This document shows positions 8,987 through 17,036 of a stretch of 64,000 nucleotides of DNA, one piece after another (within the stretch, counting starts at the first letter, position 1; each line of letters starts with the position of its first letter). The stretch is from assembly GCA_029867005.1 (NCBI GenBank), contig CP123443.1, positions 930,001 to 994,000 on the forward strand, given 5' to 3'. The DNA comes from Candidatus Haliotispira prima (GTDB lineage: Bacteria > Spirochaetota > Spirochaetia > SP-2023). The notes below the pieces were generated by a model, which saw only the letters and a list, made by a program, of their open reading frames with translations, made no database searches and was not told the DNA's origin. Position numbers and translations under genes: made by a program.

Positions 8987-11900
8987 TTATGGCTGTACGG
9001 CCCAACCTGAAACATCCTGGTCAAAGGCGTAAGCATTATTAAACATCTCTTCCATATTCGTAACGTTGGAGACATCCCAAGTGCCTATGGGTTGATTGAA
9101 TTCTCCGGTGTTATAAAACATCCGGGCCATAGAAATAACATTGGAGACATCCCAATCTCCTATCGGTTGATTGAAGACCAAAGCACCACTAAACATCTCG
9201 CTCATATCAGTAACATTGGAGACATCCCAATCACCTATGGGTTGATTGAATGAGACATCAGGTCTAAGGTCGGATGGTGTAACAGCAGAAAACATCCAGC
9301 TCATATTCGTAACGTTAGAGACATCCCAATTTCCTATGGGTTGATTGAAGACTAAAGCACCATAAAACATACCCTCCATATTCGTAACGTTAGATACATC
9401 CCAAGTTCCTATGGGTTGATTGAATTTGTCAGCAGAATTGAACATATAGCTCATATTCGTAACGTTGGAGACATCCCAATCTCCTATGGATTGATTGAAT
9501 TTGTCAGCCCCGATAAACATCCCGCTCATGTTAGTAACACCGGAGACATCCCAATCTCCTATGGGTTGATTGAATTTGTCAGCCCTATAAAACATCCGGC
9601 TCATATTCGTAACGTTAGAGACATTCCAATCTCCTATGGGTTGATTGAAACTGAGGACTAGAGCACCATGAAACATATTGCTCATATCAGTAACACTGGA
9701 GACATTCCAATCCCCTATGGGTTGATTAAATTTTTCAGCACCATAAAACATTTCATGCATAGAAATAACGTTGGAGACATCCCAATCTCCTATGAGTTGA
9801 TTGAATTCTTCAGCATCATTAAACACCCGGCTCATATTAGTGACACCGGAGACATCCCAATCTCCTATGGGTTGATTGAATTTTTTAGCATGACTAAACA
9901 TCTCTCTCATATTGATAACACCGGAGACATCCCAATCTCCTATAGCTTGATTGAATTCTAAAGCATAAAAAAACATTTCGCTCATATTAGTAACACCGGA
10001 GACATCCCAATCCCCTATGGGTTGATTGAATTTTACAGAACTACCAAACATCCGGTTCATATTTGTAACATTAGAGACATCCCAATCTCCTATGGGTTGA
10101 TTGAAGTTGTAGGCACGACTAAACATACTCCACATAGAAGTAACACCGGAGACATCCCAGTCTCCTATGGGTTGATTGAATTTTTCAGCACCATAAAACA
10201 TCCGGCTCATATTAGTGACACCGGAGACATCCCAATCTCCTATCGCTTGATTGAATTCTGAAACATCTCCGTGTATAAAGTCCCAACTATCAACAATGCG
10301 GGAGAACATCCGGTTCATATTTGTAACATTGGAGACATCCCAATCTCCTATCGCCTGATTGAAGGCTAAAGCACCACTAAACATAGCTGTCATATCAGTA
10401 ACATCGGAGACATCCCAATCTCCTATGGGTTGATTGAATTTTTCAGCACCGCGAAACATCTCCTTCATATTGGTAACACCGGAAACATCCCAATCTGAAA
10501 TATCTCCGTTAAAGTAACTATCTGCGAAAAGTCGACTCATATCTGTGACTTTACTTACATCTATGTGGTTGAGGTCAGTATTGTCTCCAAAACGGGCAAT
10601 CAGTGCCTTCAATTCAACTTTGTTGGCAGGTTGTATAGGAGTAACGTTGGAGGCATCCCAATCTCCTATGGGTTGATTGAATTCTTCAGCCCTATGAAAC
10701 ATCCGGCTCATATCAGTAACATTGGAGACATCCCAATCTCCTATCACCTGATTGAAGGCTAAAGTCCCACTAAACATAGCTGTCATATCAGTAACACCGG
10801 AGACATTCCAATCTCCTATGGATTGATTGAAGACTAAAGCCCCACTAAACATAGCTGCCATATCAGTCACATTGGAGACATCCCAATCTCCTATCGCCTG
10901 ATTGAAGGCTAAAGTCCCACTAAACATAGCTGTCATATCAGTAACACCGGAGACATTCCAATCTCCTATGGATTGATTGAAGACTAAAGCCCCACTAAAC
11001 ATAGCTGCCATATCAGTCACATTAGAGACATTCCAAGCACCTATAGGTTGATCGAATTCTTCAGCACCATTAAACATCCGGCTCATATTGGTAACACCGG
11101 AGACATCCCAATCTCCTATGGCTTGATTGAATTTTTTAGCATGACTAAACATCTCCCTCATATTGATAACACCGGAGACATCCCAATCTCCTATAGGTTG
11201 ATTAAATTTTTCAGCACCGTGAAACATCCGGCTCATATCAGTAATACCGGAGACATCCCAACCTTCTGTCGGTTGATTAAATTTTTTAGCCCCATCAAAC
11301 ATCCGGCTCATATCAGTAACACCGGAGACATCCCAATCTCCTATGGATTGATCGAATCTTTCAGCACCGTGAAACATACCCTCCATATTCGTAACGTTGG
11401 AGACATCCCAATCCGAAATAGATCTGTTAAAGCGACTATTTTCAAAAAGTCGACTCATATCGGTCACTTTACGTACATCCACGAAGTTGCCATAGTCTCC
11501 CGTGGCAATCAGTGCCTTCAATTCGGCTTTGTTGGCAGGTTGCTCGGTGTACCAGCGGGCGTAAAGCGTGATATCACTCGTTACCGGTTTGGTATAATCA
11601 TACTTCGTCTTGCCTGTATGCCCTATACCTACGAATACACCGTTTGAGAAGAATCTTGGAGGTACGGTGTACCAGCCTCCAAAGTAGTAGGTGGTTCCAT
11701 GGCTTGGTGCTTTGGTCGGGGCCGTTACGGTCTTACTTAGGGTAGTGCCCTCGGTTACTTTCACGGGAGGCACTGCGCTGCCTCCCTCCGTTTCAAAGCT
11801 TACGGTGTATTCGGTCGTAGGGCCGGAACTTACGGTGTCTTTAGGCTCGGGAGGCGGAGGGCTTGCAGCCGATTTGACACAGGCGGACAGAAACAGCGGA

Positions 11901-12040
11901 ATGAAACAGAGGAGAAAAAAGCAGAAGAACGGAAAGAATGGGGATCTGTTTGGCAATAAAAAGCAAGACTCAACCGATTGGGTCTTGGGTTTTAGGTATT
12001 TTATTTCTGTGTCTGTCAATATTTTGTTTCGGTTTTGCAT
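8987..12040 (-). CDS. BspA-like DUF285 repeat lipoprotein (intact)
   Basis: 1017 codons from ATG 12040 (AAGGA site upstream). Leader MQNRNKILTDTEIKYLKPK, long hydrophobic segment, lipobox LSAC (Cys 54). Next comes an InlB-type B repeat (about residues 78-160) and then about 33 DUF285 units of roughly 25 residues (FNQPIGDWDVSNVTNMSRMF). The array restarts in the middle (IQPANKVELKALIARF), so two arrays have been joined. A 150-bp block is tandemly duplicated at 10741-11040. There is no heptanucleotide tract. The conserved leader of this intact gene supports the matching ATG as the true start of the phase-variable loci. The protein is expected to be a long repetitive surface lipoprotein; its ligand is unknown. 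Confidence 0.93.
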   Translation of the reverse strand: MQNRNKILTDTEIKYLKPKTQSVESCFLLPNRSPFFPFFCFFLLCFIPLFLSACVKSAASPPPPEPKDTVSSGPTTEYTVSFETEGGSAVPPVKVTEGTTLSKTVTAPTKAPSHGTTYYFGGWYTVPPRFFSNGVFVGIGHTGKTKYDYTKPVTSDITLYARWYTEQPANKAELKALIATGDYGNFVDVRKVTDMSRLFENSRFNRSISDWDVSNVTNMEGMFHGAERFDQSIGDWDVSGVTDMSRMFDGAKKFNQPTEGWDVSGITDMSRMFHGAEKFNQPIGDWDVSGVINMREMFSHAKKFNQAIGDWDVSGVTNMSRMFNGAEEFDQPIGAWNVSNVTDMAAMFSGALVFNQSIGDWNVSGVTDMTAMFSGTLAFNQAIGDWDVSNVTDMAAMFSGALVFNQSIGDWNVSGVTDMTAMFSGTLAFNQVIGDWDVSNVTDMSRMFHRAEEFNQPIGDWDASNVTPIQPANKVELKALIARFGDNTDLNHIDVSKVTDMSRLFADSYFNGDISDWDVSGVTNMKEMFRGAEKFNQPIGDWDVSDVTDMTAMFSGALAFNQAIGDWDVSNVTNMNRMFSRIVDSWDFIHGDVSEFNQAIGDWDVSGVTNMSRMFYGAEKFNQPIGDWDVSGVTSMWSMFSRAYNFNQPIGDWDVSNVTNMNRMFGSSVKFNQPIGDWDVSGVTNMSEMFFYALEFNQAIGDWDVSGVINMREMFSHAKKFNQPIGDWDVSGVTNMSRVFNDAEEFNQLIGDWDVSNVISMHEMFYGAEKFNQPIGDWNVSSVTDMSNMFHGALVLSFNQPIGDWNVSNVTNMSRMFYRADKFNQPIGDWDVSGVTNMSGMFIGADKFNQSIGDWDVSNVTNMSYMFNSADKFNQPIGTWDVSNVTNMEGMFYGALVFNQPIGNWDVSNVTNMSWMFSAVTPSDLRPDVSFNQPIGDWDVSNVTDMSEMFSGALVFNQPIGDWDVSNVISMARMFYNTGEFNQPIGTWDVSNVTNMEEMFNNAYAFDQDVSGWAVQP
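10741..11040. repeat. 150-bp tandem duplication inside the DUF285 gene
   Basis: 10741-10890 and 10891-11040 are almost identical (first difference CTATCACCTG versus CTATCGCCTG). They encode two DUF285 units each, so the duplication adds 50 residues in frame. Confidence 0.9.
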
Positions 12041-12077
12041 GGGAATATGTCCTTAAACAGAGTGAATTTGAGGCCCG

Positions 12078-12106
12078 ATTATATATTGATTTAGAGAGTT
12101 TGGTAA
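12078..12106 (-). promoter_or_regulatory. promoter of the 8987-12040 DUF285 gene
   Basis: Minus strand: TTACCA (12101-12106), 17 bp, TATAAT (12078-12083). Confidence 0.65.
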
Positions 12107-12248
12107 GGGGGGGGCTTAGATCACCACCCCTAAAGACCACCCCTGCCCCTCCAAAGGAGGGGAATTATCACACTGGGGATTATTGAGCAGGCGGATTAAT
12201 TTCAAGGTGCACAGAGTGCGCACCCGCCAATAATAGCCCCACATATCA

Positions 12249-13422
12249 CTATGGCTCTGAGACAGTCAGGAAGAAAGTGATAGTACTCGCTACAGTATCT
12301 GTATAAGCCATTTGCAAGATGTTTATATTGCTTATTTGATATAGCATTATTCCGTGTCTTCCGGAAGTATTCAGGTTTTCACTGACTCCTGTAAAAGAAG
12401 AAGATACTGTTGTTGAATCGGAAGTATACCTATATAGAGTGTTATAGATACTTTGCCCCTTTATTTGATAACTTCCAACAATAATAAAAGGAGCTGGTGT
12501 AGCTATAATCCCTCCCCAAAGAAACGGCGTGGTCAATCTATCACCCGTAGTCACAAAATTTAGGTGGGAAATAGTTAGCCTAATTGTATCGAGTATTTGT
12601 CGTCCCTCCTCATTATACGCTTTTGTGGTAAATGTATGGATTTTGCGGGGGGTACCTACTTCGTACACGATAATATCGTAGGCTGTGGATGGCTGTAATA
12701 TGGCCCGGGCATCCAATATAATTCTTTGGCTTGCATCGGCTTTGTAACGGGCTTCTTTGCTTAGAGCAAATTGAATGACTTGTTTTTCTGTATTCGGAAA
12801 GTCCACTCTCCGATAGGCGGGTAGTGCCTGTGCCTCTGTAAGGGCCGGTATTTGGCTATTTTCCGGTATCGAGAGAAACCCTGCCGGCCCACTTTGATCG
12901 GGTGTAATTCCAATATAGGCAAAGACTCCGCCCAGCAAGGCATCTTCAGCCGCAAATCTATTCTTCCACTTGGCATAAAGGGTTATGGTTGCGGTGATGG
13001 TTTCCGCAGCAAAATCAAATGTTTGTGTTTTTGCCGCATCCTTATACCAATTTACAAATACATAGTCAGTCTTGGCCGGATCGTCAGGTTTGGGGAGTTT
13101 ATTTCCCTGTTTTACTGTCACAGATGCGATATTGCTGCCCTCATCGGTATCGAAGGTAACCGTATATTGGGGAAGAGAGTCTTTGCTGTCCGACAGCGGG
13201 GCACAGGAAGCCAAAAACAGATGAATGAGAAAGACGGGAAAAAAGCAGAAAAATGGGGGAAATAATAAGGGAAATTGATGTTTATCGGGAAATAAAAGAA
13301 GCGGCTTAGTTTTCTGAAAGCCTAATTTTGAAAGGATATTGGATATTGGATATTGGATATTGGATATTGGATATTCTACTCTTTATACCGATAGCCGTCA
13401 ACATGTGGTTTCGTTTTTTCAT
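12249..13422 (-). CDS. phase-variable InlB-repeat lipoprotein (OFF)
   Basis: The lipoprotein frame has the signal peptide core FCFFPVFLIHLFLASC, then CAPLSDSKDS, one InlB-type B repeat (YTVTFDTDEGSNIA to LYAKW) and an unrecognised C-terminal domain of about 230 residues (TAYDIIVYEVGTPRKIHTF). The ATG at 13422 encodes MKKRNHMLTAIG. The distance to codon 13214 is 208 nt (remainder 1), so the ATG frame ends at 13306 after 38 codons. Six repeat units are present; five or eight would be in frame. This remainder differs from the four-unit loci, so the out-of-frame state is not one fixed offset. Confidence 0.8.
13334..13375. repeat. in-frame heptanucleotide repeat, 6 units
   Basis: Six perfect GGATATT units, the longest tract in the window. 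Confidence 0.95.
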
Positions 13423-13477
13423 AAAAGTGCTCCTTATGGACAAAATGAGAAAATGGACAAAGTGCTTTTGCGGGTTT

Positions 13478-13506
13478 ATTGTATGTTCGTTTAGGAGGTT
13501 TGGCAA
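13478..13506 (-). promoter_or_regulatory. conserved lipoprotein-array promoter
   Basis: Minus strand: TTGCCA (13501-13506), 17 bp, TACAAT (13478-13483). Confidence 0.7.
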
Positions 13507-13659
13507 GGGGGGGCCTTATCCGCGAGTTTGGGCCCTTGAACGGAAAACCCGAGTCATTGAGCGGAGTCGAAATGCCCCAAGGTAAAGGCTCTGGGTTACT
13601 AGAAAGCGTGGGGGGCGGAACAGAAAGAGCAAGAGGAATATTCAGGCAACAGCGTGCCG
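13499..13659. repeat. intergenic direct repeat, copy 2
   Basis: Matches 8711-8892. It lies in the 486-bp gap between the last gene of array 1 and the tRNA. The rest of that gap (13660-13908) encodes a short minus-strand frame (NVIDDMWGNVTVTLKGTWYL) that could be a gene remnant; otherwise I see nothing. Confidence 0.75.
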
Positions 13660-13908
13660 GTGCCGACCCCGATAGATACCAGGTACCTTTCAGGGTGACG
13701 GTCACATTTCCCCACATATCGTCAATGACATTGAACCGGTTCGGACCTTGTGCCGGCATCGTTTAGACTCGTGGAAGTTTGTCCTTCACCAGTTTGGCAA
13801 TTTTCCGGACAGGGTGCTTGCACAATTTTTCTTATTTTGTATCATGCTCCCCTATTGTTTGGCCGTGCGCTTGTCGCAGCGGTCAGACAGAAGACAGAAA
13901 TACTAAAA

Positions 13909-13981
<73 letters not shown>

Positions 13982-13984
13982 CTG

Positions 13985-14016
13985 CGAGAAAGCCCGGCTC
14001 TTGCCGGGCTTTCTCG
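13985..14016 (+). terminator. terminator after tRNA-Gly
   Basis: Perfect 14-bp stem (CGAGAAAGCCCGGC and complement) with a TCTT loop, starting 4 bp after the tRNA and followed by TCTT. Confidence 0.8.
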
Positions 14017-14086
14017 TCTTGGAAATGGCAGGAAATACAGACCGAAATACAAAGAATAGGCCGGCATTGCCTGAGAGGAAAACGGA

Positions 14087-15370
14087 ATGGACAAAGAAAA
14101 GGCGACCGGTAACCGGAACAGCCCGGTTTGGACCAAGCAATCTAATGGCATGATCAATACGCCTCAGGGCTTTTTGGCCACGGGAATTCACGCAGGTTTT
14201 CGGCGCGACTCCGGCCGTCTCGACTTAGGCTCCATTTATTCGGAATGCCCCGCCCAAGCGGCGGGCGTATTCACTCGCAACCAGTTTTGCGGCTCTCACG
14301 TCACGGTTACGCGAAAGGCTTTGGAACAAAGCGGCGGGGTGCTGCAAGGGCTGATTTGCAACAGCGGTCAGGCCAACACCGGAACGGGCAAACGCGGCAT
14401 TGAAGTGGCCCAAAACACACAAATGCTGTATCAGGAGAAAATGAGCATCCGCAATCCGGAGTGGGTGGGGGTCTTCTCCACCGGCGTGATCGGTATTCTG
14501 CCCGACATGGACCGCTGCCGCAGAGGCATAGAGAATTTACAACTGAGTAAGAACCCAAAGGATGGCAGCGACTTCAGCCGGGCCATCCTGACTACAGACC
14601 GGGTAGCTAAGACCAGTTGCTATGTCATGGAAATTGACGGCCGTTCCGTCACGCTTTCCGGCAATGCCAAGGGCTCGGGCATGATTCACCCCAATATGGC
14701 CACGATGTTGGCCTTTATCACCACGGATGCTGCGATAGAAGAGGGCCGGCTTCGGCCATTGTTGGGCCAATGTGTCGACCGCTCCTTTCATCGCATCAGT
14801 GTCGATGGCGACACTTCTACCAATGATTCGGTGCTGATCATGGCCAACGGCATGGCCGGAAACCGGCCCCTGAATCCGGAGCATCCGGACTGGGGGACGT
14901 TCTGCGATGCCCTGCAAGCACTGTGTCTGGATATGGCCTACGCCATTGTGCGCGATGCGGAGGGGGCCCACAAGTTCATCGAGGTGGAGGTGTTTGGTGC
15001 CCCCAATGAAGAGAATGCAGCCTGGTGCGCCAAGGGGGTTATCTCTTCCAACTTGTTCAAGGCGGCCATGTACGGAGAAGATATGAATTGGGGCCGGATC
15101 AACAGTGCCCTCGGTGCCGCCGTCACCGAACACCATTTGGCCATTGATTTCAGCCGCTTAGACCTGACGGCAGGCAAGGGCGAAGACGCTATCCCGCTAA
15201 TGCGGGCCGGGGAGCTGCTGGAGCATTCGGAACGCGATGCGGCAGCTCTGCTTTCTCAGCCCAATATCTACTTTGCAATCGACTTGCACTGTGGCAGCGA
15301 AAGTGCAAAGGCTTGGGGTTGCGACCTTTCCTACGACTATATCCATATCAACGCAATCAAGAGAAGCTAG
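14087..15370 (+). CDS. argJ: ArgJ: glutamate N-acetyltransferase / ornithine acetyltransferase
   Basis: ArgJ moves the acetyl group from N-acetylornithine to glutamate in cyclic arginine synthesis; many forms also use acetyl-CoA. The protein is 427 residues, close to the usual 400-410. The family hallmarks are present: an N-terminal GFLATGIHAGFR segment, CNSGQANTGTG, and the autoproteolysis site KGSGMIHPNMATMLAF, where cleavage before Thr yields the alpha and beta chains. DGDTSTND follows. The ATG at 14087 has GAGAGG nine bases upstream. No other arg gene lies nearby, so it is transcribed alone or from the tRNA side. Confidence 0.95.
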   Translation: MDKEKATGNRNSPVWTKQSNGMINTPQGFLATGIHAGFRRDSGRLDLGSIYSECPAQAAGVFTRNQFCGSHVTVTRKALEQSGGVLQGLICNSGQANTGTGKRGIEVAQNTQMLYQEKMSIRNPEWVGVFSTGVIGILPDMDRCRRGIENLQLSKNPKDGSDFSRAILTTDRVAKTSCYVMEIDGRSVTLSGNAKGSGMIHPNMATMLAFITTDAAIEEGRLRPLLGQCVDRSFHRISVDGDTSTNDSVLIMANGMAGNRPLNPEHPDWGTFCDALQALCLDMAYAIVRDAEGAHKFIEVEVFGAPNEENAAWCAKGVISSNLFKAAMYGEDMNWGRINSALGAAVTEHHLAIDFSRLDLTAGKGEDAIPLMRAGELLEHSERDAAALLSQPNIYFAIDLHCGSESAKAWGCDLSYDYIHINAIKRS

Positions 15371-15451
15371 CTACTGGCTACGGCAAAAGCCTCGGGCCGG
15401 ATTTTCGGTGGTATCCTGCATGCCATCTTGCCATAGAATTTTGCAAGACAC

Positions 15452-15485
15452 CTTGCCGCCGGCCGACCTGTCGGTCGGCGGCAAG
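15452..15485. terminator. bidirectional terminator between argJ and rnz
   Basis: Inverted repeat with a 16-bp arm (CTTGCCGCCGGCCGAC, one G-T wobble) in the gap between the convergent genes. Confidence 0.65.
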
Positions 15486-15510
15486 GGCTATGCAGGTTTG
15501 ATACCGGGTT

Positions 15511-16473
15511 TCATTTGGGGGAATTGTCCCCGGGTGCGCTGCCTTCTGTCGCTTGCAATGTCCAGTGTAGGCCATCCCGGCACAGAATCGTTTCCGGAAA
15601 GATTTCCTGAGCCTCAGAGAGCAGCGTTTTCAATTCCCGGTCCAGATAGCGCGGGCTGAAATGGGTCAGGGCCAACTGCTGAACCCCCGCAGTTTTGGCA
15701 ATTAAAGCCGCTTCCGGTGCCGTCATGTGTTTTTTTTCGTGAGCGTTTTCGGTCAGGTCGCGGGCAAACATTCCTTCACAGATTAGCAAATCCACATCCT
15801 GAACATACTCCGCCGCTTTTTCATGGTAGAGAGTGTCGGTCATAAAAGCGAGCCGCGCGCCCGGGCGCGGCTCGCCCAAGACATCCTCGGGGCGCACGGT
15901 CTCGCCGCGTTCGTTTTGCACGGTCTGGCCACGCTGCAAGGCGCCCCAAAGGGGGCCGCGCGGCACGGCCAGGGCGGCGGCCCGTTCCGGCACGAAGATT
16001 CCGGGACGCATTTTCTCTTCGACCAAAAAGCCGACAGTCGGCTGGCTGTGAACCAAGGGAAAGCAGGAAATCTTCAGCTCGTCATCTTCGTAGAGCACCT
16101 GAGACTCCTGCCGGAATTCAATGTGTCGGAGTCGGAACGGATAATTGATGTAGATGTTTAGACTTTTGCAAATGCCGGAAATGAAGTCACAGACTCCCTT
16201 GGGTGCAACGATGTGCAGGGGTTCCACACGTTCTACTTGCGAGGAAAGCATCATCAGCCCGGGAATGCCGGTGACGTGATCGGCATGAATGTGAGAAATG
16301 AACATGTGGGAAATGTTTTTCCAGCGCAAACCCTGGCGTTTGAGTGAAATTTGAGTCCCTTCGCCGCAGTCAAACAGGAAGGACTGCCCGTTTCGGCGTA
16401 CCATGATGGAAGACAAATGGCGGCGGGGCAGGGGCTGAGTCCCGCCGCATCCAATGATAAATATTTCTAACAA
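15511..16473 (-). CDS. rnz: ribonuclease Z
   Basis: Zinc-dependent endonuclease of the metallo-beta-lactamase fold that trims tRNA 3' trailers. 320 residues, the usual short-form length. Visible motifs: IIGCGGTQPLPRRHLSS at the N-terminus, FDCGEGTQ, the metal motif SHIHADH, FMTDT, LICEGMF and LTHFSPRY near the C-terminus. The start is TTG at 16473 (LLEIFIIGCG), supported by GGAAGGGAG six bases upstream; no ATG fits the conserved N-terminus. The encoded tRNA-Gly lacks CCA, which fits a need for RNase Z processing. Confidence 0.94.
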   Translation of the reverse strand: MLEIFIIGCGGTQPLPRRHLSSIMVRRNGQSFLFDCGEGTQISLKRQGLRWKNISHMFISHIHADHVTGIPGLMMLSSQVERVEPLHIVAPKGVCDFISGICKSLNIYINYPFRLRHIEFRQESQVLYEDDELKISCFPLVHSQPTVGFLVEEKMRPGIFVPERAAALAVPRGPLWGALQRGQTVQNERGETVRPEDVLGEPRPGARLAFMTDTLYHEKAAEYVQDVDLLICEGMFARDLTENAHEKKHMTAPEAALIAKTAGVQQLALTHFSPRYLDRELKTLLSEAQEIFPETILCRDGLHWTLQATEGSAPGDNSPK

Positions 16474-17036
16474 AATAAACTCCCTTCCGTTATTTTAGGG
16501 TAGACGGAGATGTGGATGAATGAGAAACCGAGTGTGATAACAGGGTGGATTTGTGTCAACGGTGAAGCGAATATATTGGAAAAAGAAAGTTTCTGTCCGG
16601 CCTGTTTTCTCCGCCGTAGGAGAGAAAGACTTGATAATCGGCCAAAAAGAGAGGAGATTCAACACAAGCCGGTCAGTTTTAGCGGCTTTGTGCCCCGCTT
16701 GTGCTCCGTTTATGCCCCGCTGTATACTCCGCTGTATGCTCAGGCAGAAAAAACCGGGGCGGGGCTTGTACAGCATAACTCTGAACGCCATACTGTTGCG
16801 CAACTTACTGAGAACTACGGAGAAAACGAGTGCTTTTGGGTCTTTCCCTTATGCCTTACGCTTTTTAGGTTGCCGGGTTTTTAAGTTTTTGGGCTTTTTA
16901 CAGCCTTCGGCAGAACCATTTTTTGTCGTATTCTCACACAGAAAGTTTTCTTTTTTTTGTTAAGCACCACGTCTGTTAAGAAGATGTGGATATATCGTAA
17001 CCATTGGCAGCATAACGCCATCGAGAGAGGTGTAGA
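16474..17036. other. intergenic region upstream of metE
   Basis: 563 bp between divergent rnz and metE. Open frames here show no family motif or ribosome site. A weak tandem of CTCCGTTTATGCCCCGCTGT-like phrases lies at 16690-16740. I find neither a cobalamin nor a complete SAM riboswitch. Confidence 0.5.

Noticed and set aside
9000-11450. Regular repeats of about 75 bp that at first look like a CRISPR array
   Set aside because: They are diverged coding repeats kept in frame as DUF285 units, with no constant repeat, spacers or cas genes.
13376-13759. Minus-strand frame starting MPAQGPNRFNVIDDMWGN
   Set aside because: It runs into the intergenic direct repeat and the leader of the next locus. 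At most the first 35 residues could be a gene remnant.
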